A stretch of 64,000 bases of DNA from Alcanivorax sp. 1008 (GCF_020667895.1 NZ_JAFMPS010000011.1:34316-98315); one strand, 5' to 3'. Positions 25,638-35,976 are shown, counted from the stretch's first letter. The notes: generated by a model from the letters alone, not told the origin. Numbers and translations are program-made.

Positions 25638-26678
25638 ATGAAGCATGACGATACAGCCACTCCTGATCAGCTAATTGATGCAACAGGTGCGCCACACTGG
25701 GGAATATTCCCGGGCAGCGTGACATGCATCAATGGACTTCAGGCGGACTACCGCAACGCCCTGGGCGCGGTCGTGCCGGGCTGGCGAAAACGATTCAACT
25801 ACAAGCAATTCCAGTACTTCGGCGTGATAAGCGATCAGGTACTGATCGGCTGCGCTCTGGCAGACACTGCCTGGCTCGGCCTGGCCTTTGTTTATGTGTT
25901 TGATGCTCGCAGCCAGAAGCTACAGGAGTATACCTGGCGCTCGCCGCTATCCCGGGCATTGCAGTTAAGCGACTCACCCTGCGAAGGCGAGAGTCGCTTC
26001 CAGCAGCGTGGCATAGATATCCGGCTCGGCTATCGTCGCGACAATGGCGTACTGGTAAAGACACTGCAGGTCGACAGCAAAGCCCTGTCAGTGAATGCAC
26101 AGATGGTCGAGTCACCCCCCTTCGCGCCCATGTCCCTGTGCACTCGAGCAGGCATCAATGGCTGGGTATATGCCAATAAAGTCGCTGGCATGCCAGTCAG
26201 TGGAGAGCTGCGTCTGGAGCAGGAGGTTCTTGATCTGGGCACAATCGGGGCCTGTGGCCACCATGACTTTTCTGCTGGCTTTATGCGCCGCGAGACTTTC
26301 TGGAACTGGGCCTGCTTCAGTGGTCGCCAGCAGGGCCAACTAGTTGGCATAAACCTGTCCTGCGGGGTCAATGAAACCAGCTATACCGAAAACTGCCTAT
26401 GGCTCAATGGGGAGCTGATCAAGGTAGACACGGTCCGCTTTGACTACAATCGTGATGACCTGATGCAGCCTTGGAAAGTGGATAGTCTGGACGGTCAGGT
26501 TGAACTAACCTTCGTACCTCAAGGCAATCACAAGGAAAAAATGAATCTGGGCCTGTTTGCGAGTAACTTTAATCAATTGTTCGGTCAATTTCAGGGTGTA
26601 CTGCGCCCAACCGGACGTGAGCCGGTTGAAATAAAGCAACTAAACGGATTTGTTGAGGAGCAATACGCCAAATGGTGA
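25638..26678 (+). CDS. DUF2804 family protein
   Basis: A 346-residue protein matching the DUF2804 family by length and by blocks such as WRKRFNYKQFQYFGVISDQVLIGCAL, FAYVFD-type strands (here LAFVYVFDARSQ), TRAGINGWVYANKVAGMPVSGEL and HHDFSAGFMRRETFWNWACFSG. The fold is probably a beta-rich lipocalin-like one; function is unknown. The ATG at 25638 is chosen by family length, but no clear ribosome site precedes it and the frame is open back to 25497. Its 3' end overlaps the DUF4282-like gene by 7 bases. Confidence 0.75.
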   Translation: MKHDDTATPDQLIDATGAPHWGIFPGSVTCINGLQADYRNALGAVVPGWRKRFNYKQFQYFGVISDQVLIGCALADTAWLGLAFVYVFDARSQKLQEYTWRSPLSRALQLSDSPCEGESRFQQRGIDIRLGYRRDNGVLVKTLQVDSKALSVNAQMVESPPFAPMSLCTRAGINGWVYANKVAGMPVSGELRLEQEVLDLGTIGACGHHDFSAGFMRRETFWNWACFSGRQQGQLVGINLSCGVNETSYTENCLWLNGELIKVDTVRFDYNRDDLMQPWKVDSLDGQVELTFVPQGNHKEKMNLGLFASNFNQLFGQFQGVLRPTGREPVEIKQLNGFVEEQYAKW

Positions 26679-27229
26679 GCCCGGAGCAGCCCAACAACGA
26701 CAAAAACGGCAAACAAACCAAAGACATCGATCACGGCGTGACTCGAGTCCGGGAAAACTATAGCCGTATGCTGTTTTGGTGCGTTCAGTACTGGCGCGAG
26801 CTACTCAACTTCAAGTTCGACAAGTACATGATTGTGCAGGTGCTCCCCGGTGTTTACGGCATCCTGCTGGTGGCCCTGCTACTAAGCATTCTTACTGCCA
26901 CCGTACTGGCGTTTATGAAAAGTATCTGGCTGGGAATCGGCTTTATGATTCTGCCGGCGCCACTGATTTTTCTAGTGGTTGCATCAATTCTACGAGCGCT
27001 GCTGGAGTTCTACCTGGTGGTATTCCGCATCTCGGAGCATGTCGACGAGCTGGTCGGGCTGCGTGACACGGTGGACCGACTGTCTGGCATCAGCGACACG
27101 GTCGATGACATGGTGTCATTGACCAGACGAATTCCCTTCTGGAAAGCCATGTCCCGACGCAGCAACCGGCGAACGGTGCCGGAGCCGCGACGCCGGCGTC
27201 AGGATCATGACCAGGATTCAGACGAATAA
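26672..27229 (+). CDS. DUF4282-like membrane protein
   Basis: A 185-residue inner-membrane protein with two transmembrane helices (about residues 58-82 and 88-112). LNFKFDKYMIVQVLPGVYGILL, then ILRALLEFYLVVFRISEHVDEL, matches the DUF4282 pattern. A short heptad-like stretch (LVGLRDTVDRLSGISDTVDDMVSL) follows, then a very basic C-terminal tail (RRRR). No enzymatic function is known. It is translationally coupled to the DUF2804 gene and converges on the acetyl-CoA hydrolase-like gene. Confidence 0.72.
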   Translation: MVSPEQPNNDKNGKQTKDIDHGVTRVRENYSRMLFWCVQYWRELLNFKFDKYMIVQVLPGVYGILLVALLLSILTATVLAFMKSIWLGIGFMILPAPLIFLVVASILRALLEFYLVVFRISEHVDELVGLRDTVDRLSGISDTVDDMVSLTRRIPFWKAMSRRSNRRTVPEPRRRRQDHDQDSDE

Positions 27230-27250
27230 ATGGCAACTCACCCTGCCCGC

Positions 27251-29395
27251 CTATCCTGCTGTAGCACTTAACGCAGCCAGCAACAAACGACGGTATAGCC
27301 GTTCCTTCATGGATTGGGGCGCGGTCAGCCCCATGCGTTGTAGATGGGCTGAAAAATGCTGTACTTGATCGCGCTCCTCCCTCAGTGCTCCACGCCCCAG
27401 TTGTAGATACTCTTTCTGAGACATCTTCCTTTTCAGCCATCCCAGTGCCGCAATAAGCTGTTGTTCAACGGCGCTAAAGTCACACCCCAGTGGGAACATC
27501 GGGAAGTCGTCATCACTGAACTTCTGGCGCACTTCAGATAGCCGCTCTGGCCGGTTAGCACTAAATAATTCCGGAACCTGATAGTCGGCGCTGAGTTTGC
27601 CCACAGACTTGGCTTGCTGCAGCAGTGCCTCCTGAAAACGTGAGTCCGTGATATTCAGCATTGCCTGAACCACTTCGCTATCATTGCGACCACGCAAATC
27701 AGCGATGCCGTACTCCGTAACGACAATATCGCGCAGATGACGCGGAATGGTGTTATGACCATAGGACCAAACAATATTGGAAGCCGCTTCCCCGCCCCGT
27801 TCGCGCCAGCTACGCAGCATTAATACCGAACGTCCGCCATCAAGCTCATGGGCCTGAGCAACAAAGTTGTACTGCCCACCGACACCGCTGAGCACCCGAC
27901 CGTCCTCAACCTGATCCGCTACACCTGCACCCAAAGCAGTCATGGTAAAAGCAGTATTAAAGAACCGGCCATGCTGGCGCTGGGCTCGCTTAAGCTGCTC
28001 ATCCCCATAAAGCTGATTAACGAAACTGATACGGGTCATATTGACCGACGATCTTTCCACCTTGTCCAATGCGCGAAGCCGCGCATAGAAGGCCTCTGGC
28101 CCAAGGAAAAAACCGCCATGCAGCAGGGTGCCACCAAGCAAGCGTTCACCAATAAATGGAGCCAACGCATCACGAGTTGCTCCGACATTCAGGTTATTAG
28201 GCACCACACGAGAGTCCGGCAGTAGCAACGTTTCAGCGTTACACTGAATGCGCGAATCGATAATCCCGAAGCGCTGCAACCAAGCCAGACTGGCGGCCGT
28301 CAGCTCAGCCTGAATGACGCCACGCTGTAGCAGCACATCAATAGCATGAGGGCCAAGTGGCTCTGACAGAGAGCCCTCATTGATTAACGTCTGCAGGGCC
28401 AGATCGTCATATACCGGGCGCCTGATAACCCCTGCATCAAACAATGCCAGCAACGCCGCCGTAACCATCTCACTACAGCCATACAGGCCTTGGCGGAACT
28501 CTCCCAGCCCCCCTGTTGAATCAATGATGCCTGAAAAGCGGGCCATGCCCGCCGCTTCGCAAATATCCTGATAACGATCGTTGTCCAGCGCTCGCTTTAA
28601 GGCATGGTGCACAAGAGCATCACCCAGTGAACCGATACCAATCTGAATCAGACCTCCATCGCGCAGCAGACTGCTGGCATGTAAACCGACAAAGTGATCT
28701 TGCAAGTCCACCGGCATGTTTGGCGTGGAAAATAGTGTGGTCTGTGCCGCAGCATCATCAATCAATAGATCAAATGAGTCCTGACTTACCTGAGCATCGC
28801 CGGTCATCTTTGGCAGTTCATCATTTAACTGCCCAATAACCATAATGGCTTCGCCCGCTGCGCGACGGTCCTGCAACAGGGGCAATAAATCCAGGGTAAT
28901 TTCCGGATTACAGCTCAGGCTGACGCTATGTTCGTCAATGGGAGCCACCATCTGTGCAACCACATTAACGCGACGCTGATTGATATCCCGTGGCGCATGC
29001 GTGTAGTTCGAGCTGATGTAATGCTGCTGGGCGTGGCCGTTACCCAACATACTGCCCGGCTGAAAAAAGAACTCACTGACGATGACATTTTCAGGCAGCT
29101 TGCCGGCACGCAAATCATGCAGATAGTCCAGCTCTTCGTAATCTCCAAAGACACGCTCTACAAACGGATTGAGAAAACGCTTCTCCAGATCGCTGCCAGC
29201 CTTCGGCCGGCCCAACGACAGGGCGGTATAGATCGACAGGGAGATATGTGGATCTTCACATGCACGGCGGTACAGTTCGTTGACGAAGCGATTCGGCTTA
29301 CCCAGCCCCAGAGGCAACCCGAGTCTGATCTCCCCTCCCACTGTTTCCAGCACTCTATCTACCGCTTGTGCGGCACTGGTCACTCGTTGTGTCAT
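27251..29395 (-). CDS. Long-form acetyl-CoA hydrolase/CoA-transferase family protein
   Basis: A 714-residue cytosolic protein of the acetyl-CoA hydrolase/4-hydroxybutyrate CoA-transferase superfamily. Residues about 1-300 carry a divergent N-terminal half. The C-terminal domain has GGTLLHGGFFLGPEAFY, the diagnostic SGVGGQYNFVAQAH and IVTEYGIADLRGRND. It moves or hydrolyses CoA from an acyl-CoA of unknown identity. It is longer than common members (about 430-640) through an extension of roughly 100 residues after the core. Strong ribosome site (GGAGGA). It starts 71 bases after the RND pump gene on the same strand with no terminator seen, so it may be the last gene of the GH3/RND unit. Confidence 0.8.
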   Translation of the reverse strand: MTQRVTSAAQAVDRVLETVGGEIRLGLPLGLGKPNRFVNELYRRACEDPHISLSIYTALSLGRPKAGSDLEKRFLNPFVERVFGDYEELDYLHDLRAGKLPENVIVSEFFFQPGSMLGNGHAQQHYISSNYTHAPRDINQRRVNVVAQMVAPIDEHSVSLSCNPEITLDLLPLLQDRRAAGEAIMVIGQLNDELPKMTGDAQVSQDSFDLLIDDAAAQTTLFSTPNMPVDLQDHFVGLHASSLLRDGGLIQIGIGSLGDALVHHALKRALDNDRYQDICEAAGMARFSGIIDSTGGLGEFRQGLYGCSEMVTAALLALFDAGVIRRPVYDDLALQTLINEGSLSEPLGPHAIDVLLQRGVIQAELTAASLAWLQRFGIIDSRIQCNAETLLLPDSRVVPNNLNVGATRDALAPFIGERLLGGTLLHGGFFLGPEAFYARLRALDKVERSSVNMTRISFVNQLYGDEQLKRAQRQHGRFFNTAFTMTALGAGVADQVEDGRVLSGVGGQYNFVAQAHELDGGRSVLMLRSWRERGGEAASNIVWSYGHNTIPRHLRDIVVTEYGIADLRGRNDSEVVQAMLNITDSRFQEALLQQAKSVGKLSADYQVPELFSANRPERLSEVRQKFSDDDFPMFPLGCDFSAVEQQLIAALGWLKRKMSQKEYLQLGRGALREERDQVQHFSAHLQRMGLTAPQSMKERLYRRLLLAALSATAG

Positions 29396-29466
29396 CTGTC
29401 CTCCAGCATTTTTTTAGCTATGCCGGCATGATGCCACAAACCCGTCCTTGGTCTCCTCTGATTCGC

Positions 29467-32400
29467 TCAGGCCGCCCGATCCGCAGCGGAGTCCTGACTG
29501 CCAGCCTCCCAGGCCGCCTGCAGTACCGGATCGGTATACGGGTTACGGTGCCCTCCACTAAGCCCCGCTTGACGACCGGCGGTATAGGCAGCCTCAACAT
29601 CCGGCCCTCCACCGGCAGCCGCTGACTCGCCCATCAGGCGCTGGCGCCAACCTGCTCCCGCCACCATCAAACAGGGAACAAGCAACAGGCTGACGAGAGT
29701 GGCGAACATCACACCCGCCGCCAGAGACACAGCCATAGGAAGCAGAAAACGTGCCTGTGCACTGTCAGCGATAATCAACGGCGCCACGCCCAGCACAGTG
29801 GTCAGGGTAGTCAGCAGTATTGGCCGGAATCGACTAGCGCCGGCCTCAACCACCGCCTGCACCAGGGGCTCACCCTCCTCACAGCGGCGATTGATTTCAT
29901 CAAGCAACACCAGGTTGTCGTTTACTACCACACCGCTCACCGCAATCACCCCGACCATAGACCAAAGCGTCAACTCAATACCCAGAATAAGATGTCCCAG
30001 CGTGGCGCCGACCATACCAAATGGTACGGCGCTCATAACCATCAGTGGTTGCCGATAATTGCTAAACAAAACCGTCAGGACAAAGAATATTCCCATCAAG
30101 GCAAGCAGGTAGCCCACACTCAGATAATTCATAAACTCCTGGATGGCCCGTGGCTTGCCAGCTATGCCCCAGTCAGCTCCGGGCCATTGTTGAGCAATGC
30201 CATCAAGAAAATCGTTTTGCAATGAAGCCATCACCAGTGACGGCGAGGTAACATGGTTATCAACTAAAGCGGTCAAAGCAGCATGGCGGCGCCGTTCATA
30301 ACGTCCGATTACCGCCGGCGCTTCGGAGATGCTCAACGTCGCCAACGCACCCAACGGCGCCCAGCTACCATCCGCTAAAAATACGGGCAACTGCTCCAAT
30401 TGCCAGAGACTGTCACTGTCAGCACCCGCCAGCCGTAATACCACCGGAATTTCCTGATCCGCCTCTGCCAGCCGATCTACCTCAATCCCCTGAAAAGCAT
30501 GGCGAATCTGGCTACCGATATCAGCCATTCGCAAGCCCGCATGGCGACCGGCGTCCGTCAATGCAATATCAACAATCGGCCGCCGAGCCTGCAGGCTGTT
30601 GCTCACTTCATGCACCCCCGCGTACTGACGCATACGAACTTCCAGAGCCTCCGCCATCTGGTCAAGCTGGGAGAGGTCATCATGGTAAAGATGAATATGA
30701 ACATCCGGCTTGGTCTGCAGCACACTGGCGTCAAAGCGCTGGGACAAAGCATCCGATACCCTGCCATGGCGCTCGCGCCACGCATTGGCAAACTCACTGG
30801 CGCCCACAGTGCGCTCATCGGCTAAACGCAAAGTAACGCGCAGCCGCATGGCTGCATCAGGATCTGCCGCATTGGATACCTTCTGTCGCAGCCCTTGCTC
30901 AACCAGCACAGACTCGATCAGTGGCGATTGACCTTGCTGGTGCCAATGGGATGCCTCCTGCCTGGCAGAGCTTTCCAGCATCAGCGCCTCTTGCTGAATG
31001 CGGGCAGCAGCAGTACCCCGTGGAAAAACCATTTCCGCCACGACCTTGGGCCCCTCGACCCGAGAGAACAGCACCATCTGTACCCAGCCGCTGTGGATCA
31101 GTGCCACACAAATAATAAACATGCATAGAAACGCCGTCAGAACCACACCGTGACGGTTAACTGCTCGCCACATTAACGGCCGATATATGCGTGCCAACAC
31201 CCGGTCAAGCCATTCATTAAAGGACGTCGATAGCTGCTCAGAGCGCTGCCAGAATTTTCCTTTCGGTGCTGGGCTGGAAAGGTGGGCCGGTAGAATCCAT
31301 AAGGACTCGACCAGTGACAGGGCGAGAACCGCCATGGCCACCAATGGCACCACTCGCATTAGAGCGCCTTCGGGCCCCGGCAAGAACAATAGCGGCGCAA
31401 AGGCAATTACCGTGGTTAGTACTGCAAAGCAGACAGGTTTGACCACATCTCTGGCACCATTAATGGCGGCATCCAAACCTGTTTCGCCAAGGCGTTGGCG
31501 ATAGTGAATCCGTTCACCGACAATAATCGCATCATCAACAACGATGCCAAGCACCAGAATAAAGGCGAAAAGGGAAATGGTATTCAGGGACTCCCCCATC
31601 AACGGCAAGACCGCCACGGCGCCAAGCATGGCCACCGGAATACCCAAAGCAATCCAGCCAGCGAGGTAGGCGCCCAGTGCCAGCGACAGCAGCAGCAGCA
31701 ACACCACCAAACCTTGCCATCCGTTGTCCCAGAGGACGGCGGTACGGTCTCGAAACTCCGCCGCATCGTCCTCCCATAACACCAGACTGGCCCCAGAAGG
31801 CAGACTCGCCTTACCCATATAGCGCTGCACCGCATCAGCAACATCCAACACCTGCTGAGAGCCGACTCGATATACGTCCAACGCCACCGCTGGATGACCA
31901 TCTTGCCACGCGGCAATCTGGCTACGCTCAAAGCCATCATGCAATGTGGCGACATCCGACACTCGCAACACGCTACCATCGCTGGTATCGCGGAGCGGTA
32001 AATCCAGGTAACCATCGCCGCTACTGATCCGGTTACCGGCAGACAGCAGCAGATCACCTTGAGCACTATGCAGAACGCCGGCAGTCACCGGGCGGGCCGC
32101 GTGCTGTACTGCAGCTGCCATACCGTCAAGCGTCATGCGAAACCGGTGAAGATTATCGCGCCGCACTTCCAGCGCAACTTCGCGGGCAGGAAGGTTCTCG
32201 ATATCAATAACGCTCAGGCTATCGTCTCGCAGCAACTCCTGACGAACCCTGTGGGCAAGCTGATACAGTTGCAGCTCGGACATAGCGCCGACCAGCAACA
32301 GCCGCATCACCCGATTGCGGACAATCAGCTCCTGCACTAACGGCCGACTGGCCTGCACCGGCAGCCCGCGAATACCGTCTACCGCAGTACGCACCTGATC

Positions 32401-32718
32401 AAGCACCTTGCTCGTCTGATATCCCTGCTGCACATCCATGCGCAACATGCACAGACCATCGTAGGCTTCGCTGGTGAGTTCGCTTAGTCCCTCCAGACCC
32501 GCCACTGCCTGTTCCACCGGCGCACATAGCAATGTTTCCACCAGAGCGGGACTGGCCTCAGGCATCTGCACGCTAATACCGATACGATCCAGTGGTACAT
32601 TGGGCAGGGTTTCCTGACGTACCACAGACATACCCAGCCAACCACCAAGCAGCAGCATAACCATCAGCAAATTGGCAACCGCTGGATTACGGGCGAACCA
32701 GGCAACCGAGCCGTTCAT
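29467..32718 (-). CDS. RND-family efflux permease
   Basis: A 1083-residue inner-membrane proton-driven exporter of the AcrB/HAE-like superfamily. Twelve transmembrane segments are arranged as one plus five in each half, around two large periplasmic loops. The proton-relay motif GIVVDDAIIVGE is present in the first half and VVVNDNLVLLDEINRR in the second. The tail of about 50 residues (PYTDPVLQAAWEAGSQ) is an unusual extension. The start overlaps the adaptor gene as ATGA. Linked to acyl-ligase genes, it probably exports their product; an outer-membrane TolC partner is not in the window. Confidence 0.93.
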   Translation of the reverse strand: MNGSVAWFARNPAVANLLMVMLLLGGWLGMSVVRQETLPNVPLDRIGISVQMPEASPALVETLLCAPVEQAVAGLEGLSELTSEAYDGLCMLRMDVQQGYQTSKVLDQVRTAVDGIRGLPVQASRPLVQELIVRNRVMRLLLVGAMSELQLYQLAHRVRQELLRDDSLSVIDIENLPAREVALEVRRDNLHRFRMTLDGMAAAVQHAARPVTAGVLHSAQGDLLLSAGNRISSGDGYLDLPLRDTSDGSVLRVSDVATLHDGFERSQIAAWQDGHPAVALDVYRVGSQQVLDVADAVQRYMGKASLPSGASLVLWEDDAAEFRDRTAVLWDNGWQGLVVLLLLLSLALGAYLAGWIALGIPVAMLGAVAVLPLMGESLNTISLFAFILVLGIVVDDAIIVGERIHYRQRLGETGLDAAINGARDVVKPVCFAVLTTVIAFAPLLFLPGPEGALMRVVPLVAMAVLALSLVESLWILPAHLSSPAPKGKFWQRSEQLSTSFNEWLDRVLARIYRPLMWRAVNRHGVVLTAFLCMFIICVALIHSGWVQMVLFSRVEGPKVVAEMVFPRGTAAARIQQEALMLESSARQEASHWHQQGQSPLIESVLVEQGLRQKVSNAADPDAAMRLRVTLRLADERTVGASEFANAWRERHGRVSDALSQRFDASVLQTKPDVHIHLYHDDLSQLDQMAEALEVRMRQYAGVHEVSNSLQARRPIVDIALTDAGRHAGLRMADIGSQIRHAFQGIEVDRLAEADQEIPVVLRLAGADSDSLWQLEQLPVFLADGSWAPLGALATLSISEAPAVIGRYERRRHAALTALVDNHVTSPSLVMASLQNDFLDGIAQQWPGADWGIAGKPRAIQEFMNYLSVGYLLALMGIFFVLTVLFSNYRQPLMVMSAVPFGMVGATLGHLILGIELTLWSMVGVIAVSGVVVNDNLVLLDEINRRCEEGEPLVQAVVEAGASRFRPILLTTLTTVLGVAPLIIADSAQARFLLPMAVSLAAGVMFATLVSLLLVPCLMVAGAGWRQRLMGESAAAGGGPDVEAAYTAGRQAGLSGGHRNPYTDPVLQAAWEAGSQDSAADRAA

Positions 32719-33905
32719 GGGAGCTCAACCGATGCGGAGCCAGATGACGATATGGGTGCACCGGGAGAGATGGCCACCGCACGCTGCAGAGGAATAACCT
32801 GAGCTCCCTCCAACCAGCGAGATGCACCACTTAGAGCAACTTGATCACCGTCTTTCAAACCGCCACCGATATAAATGCGATCGCGGTTCTGATGGATAAC
32901 ATCCACCTTGCGACGGCGTAACTGCTGCTGATCATCTATCAGCCAGACATGGGTTCCGCCGGATAATACCGAGCGCGGCAACGAAGCAATATGCGGATGA
33001 TATTTTCCTTCGATCTCGGCCTGAACTAACACGCCTGGCTCAAGCGGCACCTCACCCTTGTCCGCTTCGTCAACCTGTACCACCAGATACAGCATACGAT
33101 TTTGATTTATGCCGCCTTCGCGGCGCACCAGCTGGCCATGCCAGACCACATCACGACCGGCAAATCTGCCGAGCAGACGGGTCGCCACCGGAGTAACTTG
33201 CTCGTCACCACTTAGCGGTAGCTCCAGCAGTGCAAGCCACTCATCACGCACCGGCAAACGCACTTCAATACGGTCAGTACTGAACACGGTAGCAATGGCC
33301 TCCCCGGCGCGAACAAACTGCCCGGGGTTTGCCCTGACATCTCTTAGCCGACCATGAAAAGGGGCTTCAACACTGGTCTTGGCCAGCTCCATTTCTGCCC
33401 GCGTCAGACTAGCCTGAGCAGCCGCCAAACGCGCCTCTGCTTCCTCCAGATGGGGTACAAGGCGCGCATAATCATTGCCCTTGTCACCATTCACTCGCCG
33501 GGCCACCTTGGCCCGAGCCCGGGTGTCCGCGAGATGCAGTCGAGCTGCGCTGACCTGACTACGTCGCTCCGCTAATGCCAGCTCATAGCTCTGCGGATCT
33601 ATCTCCAACAACAACTCGCCTTCTGCAACCACGCCTCCATCGCGCAACGCATCAGGCCGATTAATCACGCTGCCGGACACCTCGGCCAAAACCACCACTT
33701 GATCCGCAGCACTGGCAATCCCCTCAAGCAGCACAGGAATACGCTGACCAAGAAATTGTACGCCGACCACATCGACTCGCAGGGCACCATCAACAGACTC
33801 TACACGCTCGCTCTTTGGGGACCAGCCATACATCAGCAGCAACGCCGCTACAGTTACCGCCAGGACCACCAACATGGCCGAACGCCGGCGAAAAAATTCA
33901 AGCAT
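32715..33905 (-). CDS. RND periplasmic adaptor (membrane fusion) protein
   Basis: A 396-residue adaptor. It has an N-terminal anchor helix (MLVVLAVTVAALLLMYGW), lipoyl halves around a coiled-coil hairpin of about 70 residues (LAERRSQVSAARLHLADTRARAKVAR...LEEAEARLAAAQASLTRAEMELAKT), then the beta-barrel domain beginning APFHGRLRDVRANPGQFV. It bridges the pump to an outer-membrane channel. The ATG at 33903-33905 has GGAGAG eight bases upstream and is preferred to the ATG five codons earlier, which overlaps the acyltransferase gene more deeply. Confidence 0.92.
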   Translation of the reverse strand: MLEFFRRRSAMLVVLAVTVAALLLMYGWSPKSERVESVDGALRVDVVGVQFLGQRIPVLLEGIASAADQVVVLAEVSGSVINRPDALRDGGVVAEGELLLEIDPQSYELALAERRSQVSAARLHLADTRARAKVARRVNGDKGNDYARLVPHLEEAEARLAAAQASLTRAEMELAKTSVEAPFHGRLRDVRANPGQFVRAGEAIATVFSTDRIEVRLPVRDEWLALLELPLSGDEQVTPVATRLLGRFAGRDVVWHGQLVRREGGINQNRMLYLVVQVDEADKGEVPLEPGVLVQAEIEGKYHPHIASLPRSVLSGGTHVWLIDDQQQLRRRKVDVIHQNRDRIYIGGGLKDGDQVALSGASRWLEGAQVIPLQRAVAISPGAPISSSGSASVELP

Positions 33906-34890
33906 TACACTTCTCTCCATTTCGCCCGACGAATTGGCTCGACAACGAGCTCCGTATTGCGATGGCCCAGTCTTTCATCAGCGACTGGCAGCGCTCAGCT
34001 CCAAAACCAAGCACGGCATTGAGCTTCAGCATTAACACAAGGCGACCGTTACAGATCAACCAGCAAGCAGCCACCGGATAAGCCGGGCTGCCCGGCGGGA
34101 CTGCCCACATCAATGTATCTAGCGGATAATCACTGCCCTGCCAGTCAATACTCCATTCACCCATACTGCTAAATGAACCAAGATGTTGCCGCTGCTGCAT
34201 AAGCGGCAATAGCCGATTAACCAACCACTGACCGCCTAGCGTTGCCACCAGCCGTGCCTGATGCCACATCCACCAGTGCTCGTTATTACGTATCGCCTGA
34301 GAAAGTTGCTGCTGGATTGCCACGCCATCGGTGCGGCCGGTGAGTGAAATGCAAATTCCACTGGCATGGTTCATTTCGTCAGAGGGAAGAGTTAAGGCAC
34401 CACGTAGCGTCACCGGGACAAACCAGCCACCGCCACCCTGAACCAATAGTTGCTCGCTAACAACATTGTGCAAAGCCGCCATAAGCATGGCGTTCAGCGG
34501 AACAGAGTCAGATTTTGCCTGCTGGCGGAGGCGCCTGGTCTGTTCCTCACTAAAGTACTCAACAGCAATAAACTGATCCTTTGCATCAACAGCTGCCAGC
34601 GCTCTTTTCCGCCACATCGGTGCTTCAAATTTCTTCTTGCGCTGCTGTGCGCGCCAGCACTGAAGGAAGCCGGGAATTGGCATGCTCTTACCTGTTACGC
34701 CCCGCCAGTCACTCACCGGGATGCGACGCAGCAGTTGCATGAAAGCGCCCACCCCATCGCACTGCTCATGAGGCACAGAAAATACATGACGCTTGCCGTC
34801 AGAAGGCTCAATCATGCCGAAGTAAATGGTGTCATCAATACCGTGAAGACGACGCGCTCTAAACCAGGGGGCTGCATAGTCCTGCATCAT
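33898..34890 (-). CDS. Condensation-domain/WES-DGAT-like acyltransferase
   Basis: A 330-residue protein resembling CoA-dependent acyltransferases (condensation, wax-ester synthase and PapA-type). VPHEQCDGVGAFMQLL aligns with the HHxxxDG active-site motif: His41, Asp45 and Gly46 are kept, while the first His is Pro40. GGWFVPVTLRGAL and SMGEWSIDWQG match later conserved blocks, and the C-terminal strand LVLMLKLNAVLGFG is typical. It would transfer an acyl group to an alcohol or amine. It is shorter than WES/DGAT (about 450). TAGGAG precedes the double ATG. It ends inside the RND adaptor start region, so it is coupled to export. Confidence 0.7.
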   Translation of the reverse strand: MMQDYAAPWFRARRLHGIDDTIYFGMIEPSDGKRHVFSVPHEQCDGVGAFMQLLRRIPVSDWRGVTGKSMPIPGFLQCWRAQQRKKKFEAPMWRKRALAAVDAKDQFIAVEYFSEEQTRRLRQQAKSDSVPLNAMLMAALHNVVSEQLLVQGGGGWFVPVTLRGALTLPSDEMNHASGICISLTGRTDGVAIQQQLSQAIRNNEHWWMWHQARLVATLGGQWLVNRLLPLMQQRQHLGSFSSMGEWSIDWQGSDYPLDTLMWAVPPGSPAYPVAACWLICNGRLVLMLKLNAVLGFGAERCQSLMKDWAIAIRSSLSSQFVGRNGEKCNA

Positions 34891-34896
34891 TTACTC

Positions 34897-35976
34897 CTAA
34901 AGGCGAGCCAACTCTATATACCCCGGCCGGCCATCCAGCCCATCACGAGGATCTCCGTGATAGCCAATGAGAAAGTGATGACTACGCATGGTTTGCCGAC
35001 GGCAGCCCTGCACTGCTGCCCGCAAAGGATCATCCAGAAAGAAACCTGCACTAATAGCAGCACTTTTTCTGGCAGCGCTATGGGACATCTCAGCCAGCAA
35101 CTCTCTTAGCACCTGAGGATCCTCATCGCGGATCAACACGGAGTGGAGCATGAGATAGCGGATCATGCCGCCCGCAGGCGGCAAATGCAGGCCACCAACC
35201 AGACTAGTCCAGAAATTCCAGAAAAAGCGCAGCCAGGAAAGACCTGCCGGGTAGGAAATCACTCTGGTCTGCTTAAAAGACTTTTGATCCCATAATGCAG
35301 CCATACCGACAATTTTTTCGTTATCCAGAGCAAGCCAGTAGTCCGCCACTTGCAGACCACTAAAGTAAGGATTGCCGTCAATAATGCCGGAAAACTGATA
35401 GCAGGGATAAAACTGACGCTGCGGCGCATGCTGATCATGAAATTTCTGCATCGCCGGAAGGTCTGCCAATGTGGCGGGCCTGAAGGTCAGAGAGGACCGC
35501 TTACCTCTGGGCACGCGAAACAACAGGCTGGTTTCAATATCCCCGTTCGGATAGTAAGTAGGCAGCCCTGCCCTACCACTGGCAACGGAAGTCATGGAGC
35601 TTGTGTTCTCGCTCAGGATTACCGTTTGGACAAGATCATCCGGCGCGATAAAACTCCCAACATGTTTGGACATGCGCAGAATCAAACGCCCGCCACGGGC
35701 GTGTTCCGCAATACGCAGGTCATGGGCATAGCGAACTTTCCTTGCCACACCGTTTACATACATGAGTCGACTGCCAATGCCATACAGCATTAACAATTTT
35801 CCCTCGGTGCTACGGGCGATATGAACTTCCGGTTCCTGACAGATCACACTGCCGCCGCGAAAATAATCCGGCTCGCGCTCGAAGTTCAAAACCACCCGGC
35901 CACGCTGAGGCGTGTCACGGAATAGCTGTAGAATATCAGCGCCATCCGCTGCACTGGCGGCATGGAAAGCGCTCAT
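34897..35976 (-). CDS. GNAT-like N-acyltransferase of the GH3 cluster
   Basis: A 359-residue protein. Residues about 1-160 are a beta-rich domain without a family name I recognise. From about residue 165, LTFRPATLADLPAMQKFHDQHAPQRQFYP begins a GNAT-like acyltransferase domain, continuing with ADYWLALDNEKIVGMAALWDQ (strand-4 region and CoA loop). It probably acylates an amine. The ATG at 35974-35976 follows AAGGAG by eight bases and overlaps the GH3 stop by one base (TGATG), so a longer frame that runs into the GH3 gene is rejected. It is 6 bases from the condensation-type gene. Confidence 0.68.
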   Translation of the reverse strand: MSAFHAASAADGADILQLFRDTPQRGRVVLNFEREPDYFRGGSVICQEPEVHIARSTEGKLLMLYGIGSRLMYVNGVARKVRYAHDLRIAEHARGGRLILRMSKHVGSFIAPDDLVQTVILSENTSSMTSVASGRAGLPTYYPNGDIETSLLFRVPRGKRSSLTFRPATLADLPAMQKFHDQHAPQRQFYPCYQFSGIIDGNPYFSGLQVADYWLALDNEKIVGMAALWDQKSFKQTRVISYPAGLSWLRFFWNFWTSLVGGLHLPPAGGMIRYLMLHSVLIRDEDPQVLRELLAEMSHSAARKSAAISAGFFLDDPLRAAVQGCRRQTMRSHHFLIGYHGDPRDGLDGRPGYIELARL

